Source: Phycicoccus sp. HDW14 (GTDB lineage: Bacteria; Actinomycetota; Actinomycetes; Actinomycetales; Dermatophilaceae). Taken from it: a stretch of DNA of 64,000 nucleotides. Location: the NCBI RefSeq assembly GCF_011383005.1, contig NZ_CP049935.1, positions 1,302,001 through 1,366,000 of the forward strand. Reading direction: 5' to 3'. The stretch's first letter is position 1, and each line of letters starts with the position of its first letter. Below are positions 1 through 8,229 of the stretch, in pieces. Below the pieces are notes generated by a model. The model did no database searches. It was not told where the DNA came from and worked only from the letters and a program-made list of their open reading frames with translations. The position numbers and the translations under genes are program-made.

Positions 1-1191
1 CGACCCTCGGTGAAGAGCTCCTCGACGATCTCGCGGAACAGCGGGAGCATCCCGGCGTGGTGGGCCGCGAACCCGCGCGACAGGCCTTCGACGAACTCCC
101 AGTAGCCGAGGACGCCGAGGTCCTCGTCGGCGAGGGATTCGACGCGCACCTCGACGTGCCGACGGATGCGGTCGCCCTCGCGCTCGGGGACCAGGCGGGT
201 ACCCGCGGCCAGCAGCTGGCCGACGGCCGCCTCGCAGCCGACCCGGCTGAAGATGAACGTGATGGCCGGCAGCAACCCCTCCCGCTCGAGGTCCTCGACC
301 ACCTCGGCGCGGGTGGCACCCCCGGCCGGCCGGCTGCCGCGGGCGAACCCCCGTCCGCCGGGACCACCCCGGGCCCGCGCGGTGGCGTGCGGTCGCGCTG
401 GTTCCGCCCCCGCGCTTCCCCGCCGGCCCCCCGAGCCGCCGGGCGTCCTCGGTGAAGCGTCCGCGCTGCTCGGCGTTCCGGATGGCGTGCAGGAGGTCGG
501 GGTTGACCCGGTTGCCCGCGAAGAGGTCGAACATCGTCGTGCCGACGAGCATGTGCTGGAAGAGCGGCACCGGCCGGTGCTCGGAGACGACCACCTCGTG
601 GTTGCCGCGCACCTCGGCCAGCCAGTCGCCGAACTCCTCGGCGTTGCTCACCGTGGCCGAGAGCGAGACCACCTGCACCGACTCGGGCAGGTGGATGATG
701 ACCTCCTCCCAGACCGCGCCGCGGAACCGGTCGGCGAGGTAGTGCACCTCGTCCATGACGACGAACCCGAGCCCGGTGAGGGTCGAGGAGCCCGCGTACA
801 TCATGTTGCGCAGGACCTCGGTGGTCATGACGACGACCGGCGCCTCCCCGTTGACCGAGGAGTCGCCGGTGAGCAGGCCGACGTTCTCGGCGCCGTGCTG
901 CCGCACGAGGTCGTGGTACTTCTGGTTCGAGAGCGCCTTGATCGGCGTCGTGTAGAACGCCTTCCGACCGCTGCTCAGGGCCAGGTGCACCGCGAACTCG
1001 CCGACGATCGTCTTGCCGGCGCCGGTGGGTGCCGCGACGAGGACGCCCTTGCCCTCCTCGACCGCCTCGCAGGCCCGCAGCTGGAAGTCGTCGAGCGGGA
1101 AGTCGAGCGCGTCGACGAACCGACCGAGCTCCGAGCGGGACCGCCGGTTCCGGGCCGCGGCAGCGGCGTACCGCTCGGCGGGACTGGGCAT
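1..1191 (-). CDS. helY: Ski2-like DEAD/DEAH-box helicase HelY, N-terminal part
   Basis: Superfamily 2 RNA helicase of the HelY/Ski2/Mtr4 type, thought to act in RNA processing or decay in the cytoplasm. Roughly the first 390 residues are visible and the rest lies beyond the left edge. Motifs seen: Walker A VAAPTGAGKT, motif II MDEVHYL, SLSAT, and ITFIFSRVGC starting the second RecA lobe. The ATG at 1191 is supported by a TAGCCT -10 box six bases upstream. The frame changes between about 370 and 410, in a Gly/Arg/Ala-rich linker between the lobes, with a net loss of two bases; the protein is continuous on either side, so this looks like sequence error. It is last in the tatA-tatC-kinase-helY direction, as in M. 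tuberculosis (Rv2092c). Confidence 0.93.
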   Translation of the reverse strand, partial: MPSPAERYAAAAARNRRSRSELGRFVDALDFPLDDFQLRACEAVEEGKGVLVAAPTGAGKTIVGEFAVHLALSSGRKAFYTTPIKALSNQKYHDLVRQHGAENVGLLTGDSSVNGEAPVVVMTTEVLRNMMYAGSSTLTGLGFVVMDEVHYLADRFRGAVWEEVIIHLPESVQVVSLSATVSNAEEFGDWLAEVRGNHEVVVSEHRPVPLFQHMLVGTTMFDLFAGNRVNPDLLHAIRNAEQRGRFTEDARRLGGPAGKRGGGTSATARHRAGPGWSRRTGVRPRQPAGRGCHPRRGGRGPRAGGVAAGHHVHLQPGRLRGGRRPAAGRGYPPGPRARGRPHPSARRGARRIPRRRGPRRPRLLGVRRRPVARVRGPPRRDAPAVPRDRRGALHRGS

Positions 1192-1197
1192 GGCCTC

Positions 1198-1203
1198 AGG
1201 CTA
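1198..1203 (-). promoter_or_regulatory. -10 box for leaderless helY transcript
   Basis: TAGCCT on the minus strand, six bases before the helY ATG. It fits the TANNNT form repeated before many genes here. Confidence 0.55.
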
Positions 1204-1212
1204 CGTCAGCGC

Positions 1213-2099
1213 TCAGGCCAGCACCGACAGCGCGCCGGGCACGACCTCGAGCCCGATCGGCAGCGGCGCGAACCGCTCCCCGTCGGCGTACGAGACGATG
1301 CCGTGCGCCTCGAGCGACACCGTGCGGGCCCGGACGATCTCGACCGCCGGATGGCTCGTGTGGGTGCCCGAGAAGACCTTCGGGAAGACCCGCAGGAACT
1401 CGGGCACCGGCAGCCGGTGCAGGACGAGCACGTCCAGCAGCCCGTCGTCGAAGGCCGCATCGGGCGTCACCTTCATGCCGCCGCCGTAGGCCGGGCCGTT
1501 GCCGACCGCGACGAGCATCGCCTCGGTCTCCATCCGCTCGCCGTCGAGGGTGAGGACGTACGGGATGGGCCGGAAGACGGGCAGCTCGCGCAGGATCGCG
1601 AGGTTGTAGCGCATCGGACCCTTCGGCCAGCGCCAGCCGTTGGCCCGTTCGTTGACGACGGCGTCGAACCCGGCGGCGAGGACGCCGACGAACCAGCGCT
1701 CCTCACCCGTGGCGGTCACCAGCCGGGCCGCGTCGACCGGACGGGTGCGCCCTTCGAGCAGCCGCTCGACCGACTTCGCCGCGTCGCGCACGGGCAGGCC
1801 GAGCTCGCGGGCGATGTCGTTGCCGGTGCCGGCGGCGATGATGCCGAGCGGCACGTCGGTGCCGGCGCAGAGGTTGGTGCCGAGGTGGACCATCCCGTCT
1901 CCCCCGGCGACCACGACGGCGTCGACGGCCCGGTCGGCGACGGCGGCCCGCCCCGGGCCAGGGCTCCCGCCGCGTCGGCGGCCGAGAGGTCGACGACGTC
2001 GGCACCGGCCGCCCGCAGGAGGGTGAGCGCCTCGAGCCCGATCCGCCGACCGGTGTTCTTCCCCGAGGTGGGGTTGACGATGAGGCCGAGGCGCGTCAT
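1213..2099 (-). CDS. Diacylglycerol/lipid kinase family protein (one-base frameshift)
   Basis: YegS/DagK-type lipid kinase of about 295 residues that phosphorylates a lipid hydroxyl (diacylglycerol or a related lipid) at the membrane face. Seen: N-terminal LGLIVNPTSGKNTGRR, the nucleotide-binding VVVAGGDGMVHLG, then IIAAGTGNDIARELGLP, all family hallmarks. The start at 2099 has a TAGCGT box seven bases upstream. One base is missing near 1955-1970 in a GC-rich run (around residue 45), so the raw sequence reads as two overlapping fragments; the repaired protein is full length. It lies between tatC and helY. Exact substrate is unknown. Confidence 0.88.
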
Positions 2100-2106
2100 G
2101 GCGCGC

Positions 2107-2112
2107 ACGCTA
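2107..2112 (-). promoter_or_regulatory. -10 box for leaderless lipid-kinase transcript
   Basis: TAGCGT on the minus strand, seven bases before the ATG at 2099, in the short gap after tatC. Confidence 0.5.
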
Positions 2113-2126
2113 GCGGAGCCGTCGGC

Positions 2127-2937
2127 TCAGAGCTGGGAGGCCTCGGTGTCGTCGACGTCGAGCCAGTCCGGACGCTGGGCGGCCTTGCGCTTGTCGAGCG
2201 CGCGGCAGATGACCCACGCCCGAAGTACAGGACGCACAGGGGGCCGCGAAGACGAACATCGTGAACGGGTCTGCAGTGGGGGTGGCGACGGCCGCGAAGA
2301 CGAAGATCAGGACGATGGCCACCCGCCAGCTCTTGATGAGCCGGGTGGCCGGGAGCGCGCCGATGAGGTTGAGCCCGACGAGGAAGACCGGGAAGAGGAA
2401 GCCCAGCCCGAAGACGAGGATGAAGCGGGTGACGAACGAGAAGTACATCGACGCGGCCTGGATGTTCGACGTCCCCGCGGGCGAGAGCCCGTAGAGGATC
2501 GACAGGCTCTGCGGGAGGATCGTGTACCCGAGCCAGCAGCCGAGGAGGAAGAGCGGCACGGTGGACCCGATGAAGGCCAGCGTGATGCGCTTCTCCTTGC
2601 GCGTCAGCCCCGGGACGATGAAGGCCCACAGCTGCCAGAGCCAGATCGGGCTCGAGGCGATGATGCCGACGAAGATCGACAGGCTGATGAGGTTCGAGAA
2701 CGCCGCCGTCGCCTCGGCGAAGTTGATGCTGATCTGGCTCTCGGGGTGGGCGTCGGCGTACTGCTGGAACGGAGCCTTGAGGAACTCGAAGATCGGCTCG
2801 TAGTAGATGCCGGCGACGACGGCGCTGACGAGCACGGTCGCCGCGGCGATGAACAGGCGCCGCCGGAACTCCTTGAAGTGCTCCGCCAGCGTCATCCGGC
2901 CCTCGGGGTCGCGAGGGCGTCGGCGCAGGCGGGCCAT
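2127..2937 (-). CDS. tatC: Sec-independent translocase subunit TatC (two one-base losses near the 3' end)
   Basis: Six-helix membrane core of the twin-arginine translocase; it recognises RR signal peptides and works with TatA. Seen: N-terminal MTLAEHFKEFRRRL (the conserved LxELRxR-type cytoplasmic motif), repeated hydrophobic helices, and ATPTADPFTMFVFAAP in the fifth helix region. Near 2240 and 2220 one base each is missing from a C run and a G run; restoring both gives the expected tail PLCVLYFG followed by an acidic end at 2127, about 270 residues. As read, the frame ends with an unrelated tail at 2110. It follows tatA closely. A Tat-exported wall hydrolase is encoded at 15517. Confidence 0.95.
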
Positions 2938-2957
2938 GGGGCGGGGTGTCTCCGGGG

Positions 2958-3266
2958 TCAGAGCACCGGGCCGGACTGGTTGTCCGTCCGCGGCGTCTTC
3001 TCGTGGACGGCGTTGCCGTCGGGGTCGGGGAGGACCACGTCGTCGACGGGGCGGGCGGTGGTGACGGGCTCGCCGCGCACGGTCTCGCTCGCGGCCGGGG
3101 ACGCGCTGGCCTTGCCGTCCTTCTTCATCTCGTCGACCTCGGACTTGAAGACGCGCGCCGAGCGACCGAGGCTGCGGGCCGCGTCGGGGAGCTTCTTCCA
3201 GCCGAAGATCAGGATGACCAGCACCGCGATGATGATGATCTCGGGGGCTCCGAAGTTCCGCAACAT
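2958..3266 (-). CDS. tatA: Sec-independent translocase subunit TatA
   Basis: Single-span pore-forming subunit of the Tat translocase, 102 residues. One N-terminal helix (APEIIIIAVLVILIFGWKKL) is followed by the conserved FGxxKLPD-type hinge GWKKLPDAARSLG, an amphipathic helix and a charged tail. It sits 20 bases upstream of tatC, the usual actinobacterial pafB-pafC-tatA-tatC order. No TatB-like gene is in the window. Confidence 0.96.
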   Translation of the reverse strand: MLRNFGAPEIIIIAVLVILIFGWKKLPDAARSLGRSARVFKSEVDEMKKDGKASASPAASETVRGEPVTTARPVDDVVLPDPDGNAVHEKTPRTDNQSGPVL

Positions 3267-3299
3267 TGAAGTACTACCGTCCTTGTGTCGAGGTCGTGG

Positions 3300-3614
3300 T
3301 CAGTCTACGCGTGCCCAGGGCGGCATCCGCTCGGCCCGCCGAACTGCCCGGTCGGCGGACTGGGCCGCCCGCCGCGCCCGATGCTCCTCCCGGAGCCTGT
3401 GAGGGTCCTGCGTGACGGCTGTGACCGGGTCCTCGTCCGCGCGCCGCTCGTGGGCCGCTGCCTCGAGGGCCGAGACCAGCTCGCCGGCCCGGCCGAGCTC
3501 GGCGGTCAGGGCCTTGGCGCTGCGCCACGTGCGCCGTGCGCGCAGCCCGACGAGCACCCCGCCGCCGACGAGGATGACGGCCCAGAGCAGCACCCAGCCC
3601 CACCACGGCAGCAC
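3300..3614 (-). CDS. Small single-span membrane protein, unknown function
   Basis: 104 residues. One N-terminal membrane helix (about residues 4-24, WVLLWAVILVGGGVLVGL) is followed by a strongly charged, Arg/Ala/Glu-rich, probably helical cytoplasmic tail. I do not recognise a family. It lies three bases after the pafC stop and upstream of tatA, so it is probably co-transcribed with pafBC and tatAC. A protein of this kind is often found at this position in actinobacteria. Confidence 0.7.
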   Translation of the reverse strand: MLPWWGWVLLWAVILVGGGVLVGLRARRTWRSAKALTAELGRAGELVSALEAAAHERRADEDPVTAVTQDPHRLREEHRARRAAQSADRAVRRAERMPPWARVD

Positions 3615-3617
3615 GGC

Positions 3618-4607
3618 TCAGCGCCCCTGCACGTCGGGGTAGCCGGCGAGGGCCGCGGCGGCGCCCTCGCGGACCTCGGCGACGACGTCGGCCGGCTCGG
3701 TGACGTAGCCACGCCCGCCGAGGCGCCAGAGGAGACGACGCAGCCAGGCCGTGTCGGCCGTGCGGACGCGGATGACCTGCCCGCCGCCGTCGGCCGCGGG
3801 CACCTCCTCGACCGAGTCGACCGGGTAGTAGTCCGAGACCCACGTCGCCCCGGGCAGCAGCCGCAGCGTGACGACGAGGTCGTCGGGCGCGGGCCGGAAG
3901 GTGCCCTCCGACAGGTCGCGCTCGGTGGCCTCGGGAGGCGGCGTGCCGTCGACGTCGAGGACCTCGAGCGCCTCGACCCGGTCGAGCCGGAAGAGGCGGG
4001 TGTCCTCGGCGCGGTGGCACCAACCCTCGAGGTACCAGCGGCCGTCGATGCCGACGACGCGCATCGGGTCGACGTCGCGCTCGGTGGCCTCGTCGCGGGC
4101 CGGCACGAGGTAGCGCAGGTGCAGGCGGCGCCGGTCGGCGATGGCCTGGCGGACCCGGGCGAGCAGGTCGGGGGCGGTCCCGTCGGCGACCTCGGCGAGG
4201 ACGCGGTCGGCGGGTGCGGCGGCCTCCCCCGCGGCGGCCTCGAGCTTGGCCAGGGCGCGGTCGACGGCGTCGCGCTCGTCGAGGCCGGGGACCTCGCGCA
4301 GCGCCCGGAGGCCGACGATGAGGGTGACCGCCTCGTCGACCCCGAGCCGCAGCGGCCGCGCGATGGAGTCGGCGTTGCCGACGAAGACGCGTCCACCCTC
4401 CCAGTCGGCCTCGATGAGCTCGTCGGGCATCTGCCCGTAGCCGCAGAGGAAGAGCAGACGCAGGTCGGCCTCGAGCTGCTCGGTGCTGACGCCGAGGTCG
4501 GTGGCGGCCTGCTGGAGGTCGATGCCCTGGCGGTTGACCAGCCACGGCACCATCGTCAGGAGCCGGGCGAGGCGCGCGGTCGCGGTCTCGGGAGGTGCGG
4601 GGGGCAT
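3618..4607 (-). CDS. pafC: WYL-domain transcription factor PafC
   Basis: Second subunit of the PafBC regulator, which activates DNA-damage genes independently of LexA/RecA and is encoded with pafA in actinobacteria. 329 residues: N-terminal winged-helix region, then a WYL domain with DGRWYLEGWCHRAEDTRLFRLDR, the ligand-sensing motif. The ATG at 4607 overlaps the pafB stop (ATGA), indicating translational coupling and a heteromeric product. Confidence 0.95.
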   Translation of the reverse strand: MPPAPPETATARLARLLTMVPWLVNRQGIDLQQAATDLGVSTEQLEADLRLLFLCGYGQMPDELIEADWEGGRVFVGNADSIARPLRLGVDEAVTLIVGLRALREVPGLDERDAVDRALAKLEAAAGEAAAPADRVLAEVADGTAPDLLARVRQAIADRRRLHLRYLVPARDEATERDVDPMRVVGIDGRWYLEGWCHRAEDTRLFRLDRVEALEVLDVDGTPPPEATERDLSEGTFRPAPDDLVVTLRLLPGATWVSDYYPVDSVEEVPAADGGGQVIRVRTADTAWLRRLLWRLGGRGYVTEPADVVAEVREGAAAALAGYPDVQGR

Positions 4608-5620
4608 CAGGCCTCCCCTCCCCCGTGGGCCGCGAGGGCGCCGCGCAGCGCCTCGACGACCGCGTCGACCAGCTCGCGGGGCTGTTCGGCCACGACGTCG
4701 GAGCCGTAGCCGGCGACCTCCTCGGCGAAGGCCCACAGGTCGCTGTAGTCGAGGTCGACGAGCGACCACTGGTCGTCGACCTCGCCGACCGTGCGGGCCC
4801 GGCGGCGCAGCGCGTGCCCGGCACCACGGCGCACCCGGAGCACGGCGGGGCTGGACTGCGTGACGGGACCGGCGAGGGTGCGGGCCATGGCGCGCGGGTC
4901 GTGGTCGGCGGGCACCTCGAACGCACCGGGACGACCGGTGGCCCGCACCGTGCCGGACACCCGGGAGAGCCGGAAGACGCGCGGCGCCTGCCGGTCCTCG
5001 TCGAAGGCGTTGAGGTACCAGCGGCCGTGCCACGACACGAGCGACCACGGCTGGACGTGCCGCTCGGTGCCCTCGGCCGCCTCGGGTCGGCGGTAGGTGA
5101 AGGTCAGCGCGCGCCGGCGGACCACGGCGTCCTTGACGGCGTCGAACGCGGGCTCGGAGGTGCGCAGCCGCGGCTCGATGCCGATGAGCGCGTCGGCGTC
5201 GCGCTCGACCCCGGCCGCCCGCAGCTTGCGCAGCGCCTGGGCCGCCGGGCCGGCGAGCGAGGCCTGGGCCCAGGTGCGGCTGGCCAGGCCGAGGACGGCG
5301 AGCTCGTCGGGCTCGAACTCGATGTCGGGGAGGGCGTAGTCGCGCTGGTGGATGCGGTAGCCGGGCTCGTCCTCCCAGAGGGCGTCGATGTCCTCGGTGA
5401 CGAGGGGGATGCCGAGCTCGCGCAGCTCGTCCTTGTCGCGCTCGAACATCCTCTCGAAGGCCTCGAGGGACGCGGACTGGCCGTACTGCGGGACGAGCTG
5501 GCGGACCTGTGCCTTGGACAGCGGACGGCGGGCCCAGAGCAGCACGAGGACGAGGTTGAGGAGTCGCTCGGTCTTGACCTGGGCCGCGCTCGGGCCGACG
5601 CCCCCGGACTCGCTGCTCAC
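4607..5620 (-). CDS. pafB: WYL-domain transcription factor PafB
   Basis: Partner of PafC, 337 residues. N-terminal helix-turn-helix region (TERLLNLVLVLLWARRPLSK) and a WYL domain with WHGRWYLNAFDEDRQAPRVFRLSR. It starts with GTG at 5620, seven bases below a TAGCGT box, and shares a 22-base gap with the divergent DUF3866 gene. Unlike in mycobacteria, two FKBP genes and DUF3866 separate it from pafA. Confidence 0.95.
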   Translation of the reverse strand: MSSESGGVGPSAAQVKTERLLNLVLVLLWARRPLSKAQVRQLVPQYGQSASLEAFERMFERDKDELRELGIPLVTEDIDALWEDEPGYRIHQRDYALPDIEFEPDELAVLGLASRTWAQASLAGPAAQALRKLRAAGVERDADALIGIEPRLRTSEPAFDAVKDAVVRRRALTFTYRRPEAAEGTERHVQPWSLVSWHGRWYLNAFDEDRQAPRVFRLSRVSGTVRATGRPGAFEVPADHDPRAMARTLAGPVTQSSPAVLRVRRGAGHALRRRARTVGEVDDQWSLVDLDYSDLWAFAEEVAGYGSDVVAEQPRELVDAVVEALRGALAAHGGGEA

Positions 5621-5627
5621 CCGGGAG

Positions 5628-5648
5628 ACGCTACCCGACGGCTACGCT
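5628..5648. promoter_or_regulatory. Back-to-back -10 boxes for leaderless pafB (-) and DUF3866 (+)
   Basis: TAGCGT on the minus strand (5628-5633) stands seven bases before the pafB GTG. TACGCT on the plus strand (5643-5648) stands seven bases before the GTG at 5656. The two genes are 35 bases apart, so the boxes form one compact divergent promoter. Confidence 0.55.
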
Positions 5649-5655
5649 GCCCCGC

Positions 5656-6744
5656 GTGATGCAGTGGCGTGCCGGGACCGTGGTCGAGGAGGTCCGTTCC
5701 TGGCCGGGGGCCGTCGAGCTGGCGGTCGAGCTCGAGGGGTCCGGCGAGCGCGTCCGGGCGCTGGCGTACACCGCCGTCACGGGGGTACCCGGGGTCGCGG
5801 AACGGGTGCTGCTCAACGCCTCCGCGATGCTGCGCGGCCTCGGCACGGGTGGGCTGGCCTTCGTCGTCGCGCGCACCGACGTCCTGCCCGCCGACCCCGA
5901 GCCCGGCGCCGGCCACATCGTCAAGGCCCGCTACACCCCGCTCCAGCAGATGCTCCTCGCCGTCGACGAGCAGGACAGCCCGCACCACGACGTCCTCGCC
6001 GACGCCGACGACCTCGACGGCCTGCCCGTCGTCGTCGCCGACCTGCACAGCGCCCTCCCCGCGGTGCTCGCCGGGGTGCGGCTGGCCCGCCCGGACGCCC
6101 GGGTCGCCTACGTGATGACCGACGGCGGTGCGCTGCCCGCCGCCTTCTCCCGCGCCGTTGCCGGTCTGCGCCGCACCGGGTGGCTGGCGGCGTGCCTCAC
6201 GGTGGGCCAGGCCTTCGGGGGCGACCACGAGGCGGTCACCGTGCACACCGGCCTGCTCGCCGCCCGTCACGTCGTCGGGGCCGACGTCGTCGTCGTGGCC
6301 CAGGGTCCGGGCAACGTCGGCACGGGCACGCGCTGGGGCTACTCGGGCGTCGCGGCCGCCGAGGCGCTGCACGCGGTCGACGTGCTCGGCGGGCGCGCCA
6401 TCGCCTCGCTGCGGGTGTCGGGCGCCGACGCGCGCGAGCGGCACCGCGGTGTCAGCCACCACAGCCGCACCGCCTACGGGCGGGCCCTGCTCGCGCCGGC
6501 CGACCTGCCGTTCACGGCCCTGCCCGACGCCGACCTCGACGCGCTCGTGCGCCGCCAGGTCGCGGAGCTGGTCGCCTCGGCCCGGGCCACCCTCACGCCC
6601 GTCGAGGTGCCCGCGGGCGGCCTGCTCGGGGCCCTCGCGGACTCACCGGTGGGGCTGACGACGATGGGGCGGGGTCTGGATGCCGACCCCGCCGCGTTCC
6701 TCGCGGCCGCGGCCGCAGGAGTGCACGCCGCTGCGTGCTCCTGA
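5656..6744 (+). CDS. DUF3866 family protein
   Basis: About 362 residues, unknown biochemical role; DUF3866 proteins are widespread in actinobacteria and firmicutes. Visible: a Gly/Ala-rich fold with GHIVKARYTPLQQ and VVAQGPGNVGTGTRWGYSG, suggestive of a small-molecule or nucleotide site. No membrane segment. GTG (5656) and ATG (5659) are adjacent in frame, both suitably placed after the -10 box. It is divergent from pafB and convergent with an FKBP gene. Confidence 0.85.
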   Translation: MMQWRAGTVVEEVRSWPGAVELAVELEGSGERVRALAYTAVTGVPGVAERVLLNASAMLRGLGTGGLAFVVARTDVLPADPEPGAGHIVKARYTPLQQMLLAVDEQDSPHHDVLADADDLDGLPVVVADLHSALPAVLAGVRLARPDARVAYVMTDGGALPAAFSRAVAGLRRTGWLAACLTVGQAFGGDHEAVTVHTGLLAARHVVGADVVVVAQGPGNVGTGTRWGYSGVAAAEALHAVDVLGGRAIASLRVSGADARERHRGVSHHSRTAYGRALLAPADLPFTALPDADLDALVRRQVAELVASARATLTPVEVPAGGLLGALADSPVGLTTMGRGLDADPAAFLAAAAAGVHAAACS

Positions 6745-6752
6745 GCCCGTGC

Positions 6753-7130
6753 TCAGCGCACGCCCATGAGGTCGACGACGAAGATCAGCGTCTCGCCGGG
6801 GCCGATCGCCGCGCCGGCGCCCCGCTCGCCGTAGGCCTTGTGGGGCGGGATGGTCAGCTTGCGCCGGCCGCCGACCTTCATGCCCGCGATGCCCTCGTCC
6901 CAGCCGGCGATGACCATGCCGACGCCGAGCCGGAACTCCAGCGGCGCACCGCGGTTCCACGAGGCGTCGAACTCCTCGCCGCTCGAGTGCGCGACGCCGA
7001 CGTAGTGGGCCGACACGGTGCTGCCGGGCGTGGCCTCGGCGCCGTCACCGACGGTGATGTCCTCGACGACGAGGTCGGCGGGCGGCTGGTCGCCCGGGAA
7101 GTCGATCTCGGGCTTGGTGGGCTCGGACAT
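6753..7130 (-). CDS. FKBP-type peptidyl-prolyl isomerase (cytoplasmic, single domain)
   Basis: 125 residues, one FKBP domain without a signal peptide; catalyses Xaa-Pro bond rotation and may act as a chaperone. Seen: VSAHYVGVAHSSGEEFDASW, GMVIAGWDEGIAGMKVGGRR, IPPHKAYGERG and the final FVVDLMGV strand, all core FKBP elements. It lies 44 bases downstream of the lipoprotein FKBP gene in the same direction, so probably one transcript. Confidence 0.95.
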   Translation of the reverse strand: MSEPTKPEIDFPGDQPPADLVVEDITVGDGAEATPGSTVSAHYVGVAHSSGEEFDASWNRGAPLEFRLGVGMVIAGWDEGIAGMKVGGRRKLTIPPHKAYGERGAGAAIGPGETLIFVVDLMGVR

Positions 7131-7174
7131 GCTGGTGCTCCCTCTCGGTGGGTGTGCGGGTCGGCCGGTGGGGG

Positions 7175-8122
7175 TCAGTACGCGGCGAGGATGTCGACCG
7201 AGAACACGAGGGTGTCGGTGCCCTTGATCTTCTCGCCGCTGCCCGCGCTGCCGTAGCCGTCGGCCGGCGGGACGATGAGCAGGACGCGGCTGCCGACCTT
7301 CTGGCCGACGAGGCCGTTGTCCCAGCCCTTGATGACGCTGCCGGCGCCGATGGTGAAGTCGAAGAACGGCTGCTCGGGGCGGCTGGCGCTGGAGTCGAAG
7401 ACCTCGCCGTTGCGGTAGAGGGCGCCGGTGTAGGCCACCCGGACGCTCTGGCCCTTCTTCACGGCGGCGCCCTTGCCCTCGATGAGCGGCTGCACGACGG
7501 TCTTGGTCGGGGCGTTGACGCCCTTGGGCACGGTGATCGTCGCCGGCTTGCCCTTCTCGACGGTGACGGTCGGCAGGTCCTTCTTCGGGGCGACCGCGGT
7601 GCCCTCCGCCGTCGCGAGGGCCTGCGCGCTGCCCACGAGGTCGAGGACGAACACCACGGGGTCGTCCTTGGCGATGCCGAGCTGCTGGTTGCCGGTGTCG
7701 CCGTACGCGTCGGCGGCCGTGGAGGCGATGACGATGCGCGAGCCGACCTTCTTGCCCGGGATCTGGCTCTTGAACGACGCGAAGAGGTCGGCGGCACCGA
7801 GGTCGAGCCCGACGGTGCCCTGCTTCCAGGTGCTCGTGACGGTCTTGCCGTCCTTGCCGTTGACGAGCACGGCCTGCAGGCTGACGAGGTCGTCCTTGCC
7901 GATGGCCGCCCCGTCACCCTCGGAGAGCACCTTGGACTCGGTCTTCGTGACCGACAGGGGGGCCTTGACCGTGACGGTCGGCTCCTTCTGCTCGGCGCCG
8001 GCGACGGTGATCCCGGTGAGGGTGCTCGAGGAGGTCGAGGCCTTCTCCTCCCCGCAGCCGGTGAGGACGAGGGCGCCGGCGAGGAGCGTGGCGGACAGGG
8101 TGGTGGTCAGGCGACGGGGCAC
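7175..8122 (-). CDS. Lipoprotein with two FKBP-type isomerase domains
   Basis: 315 residues from GTG 8122. The N-terminus VPRRLTTTLSATLLAGALV leads to lipobox LTGC (Cys23), so it is a lipid-anchored extracytoplasmic protein. The C-terminal FKBP domain (about 205-315) has VRVAYTGALYRNGEVFDSS, SVIKGWDNGLVGQKVGSR and IVPPADGYG. The N-terminal copy (about 70-190) is divergent, keeping GKKVGSRIVIAST and FVLDLVG. It lies between pafA and pafBC. The GTG was chosen because it gives a clean signal peptide; longer starts only add Arg-rich residues. Confidence 0.9.
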   Translation of the reverse strand: MPRRLTTTLSATLLAGALVLTGCGEEKASTSSSTLTGITVAGAEQKEPTVTVKAPLSVTKTESKVLSEGDGAAIGKDDLVSLQAVLVNGKDGKTVTSTWKQGTVGLDLGAADLFASFKSQIPGKKVGSRIVIASTAADAYGDTGNQQLGIAKDDPVVFVLDLVGSAQALATAEGTAVAPKKDLPTVTVEKGKPATITVPKGVNAPTKTVVQPLIEGKGAAVKKGQSVRVAYTGALYRNGEVFDSSASRPEQPFFDFTIGAGSVIKGWDNGLVGQKVGSRVLLIVPPADGYGSAGSGEKIKGTDTLVFSVDILAAY

Positions 8123-8168
8123 GGGTGCGAGAACCTTCGGTCGGGGACGCCGGGGCGCTGGGACGACT

Positions 8169-8187
8169 GTCCACGATAACCGTGGAC
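8169..8187 (-). promoter_or_regulatory. -10 box inside an inverted repeat upstream of the FKBP lipoprotein gene
   Basis: Perfect 7-base arms GTCCACG and CGTGGAC flank ATAAC. A minus-strand TATCGT (8173-8178) lies inside the repeat and would start a leader of about 44 bases. The overlap with the -10 suggests an operator. The hairpin might instead end or process the pafA transcript, whose stop is at 8230; there is no T tract. The rest of 8123-8229 shows nothing else. Confidence 0.45.
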
Positions 8188-8229
8188 CGTCCGAACACTG
8201 GCATCGGCGGCTGGGAGCCCGCTGGGTGA

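Noticed and set aside
1213..2108. Two separate genes for the lipid kinase halves
   Set aside because: The fragments join into one normal family member by restoring a single base; the same applies to prs, prcB, metH and others.
166..3402. A 1078-codon open frame on the plus strand opposite helY, the lipid kinase and tat genes
   Set aside because: It has no recognisable domain, is full of Arg/Asp/Glu/Gly/Ala repeats from antisense GC bias, and lies opposite well-conserved genes.
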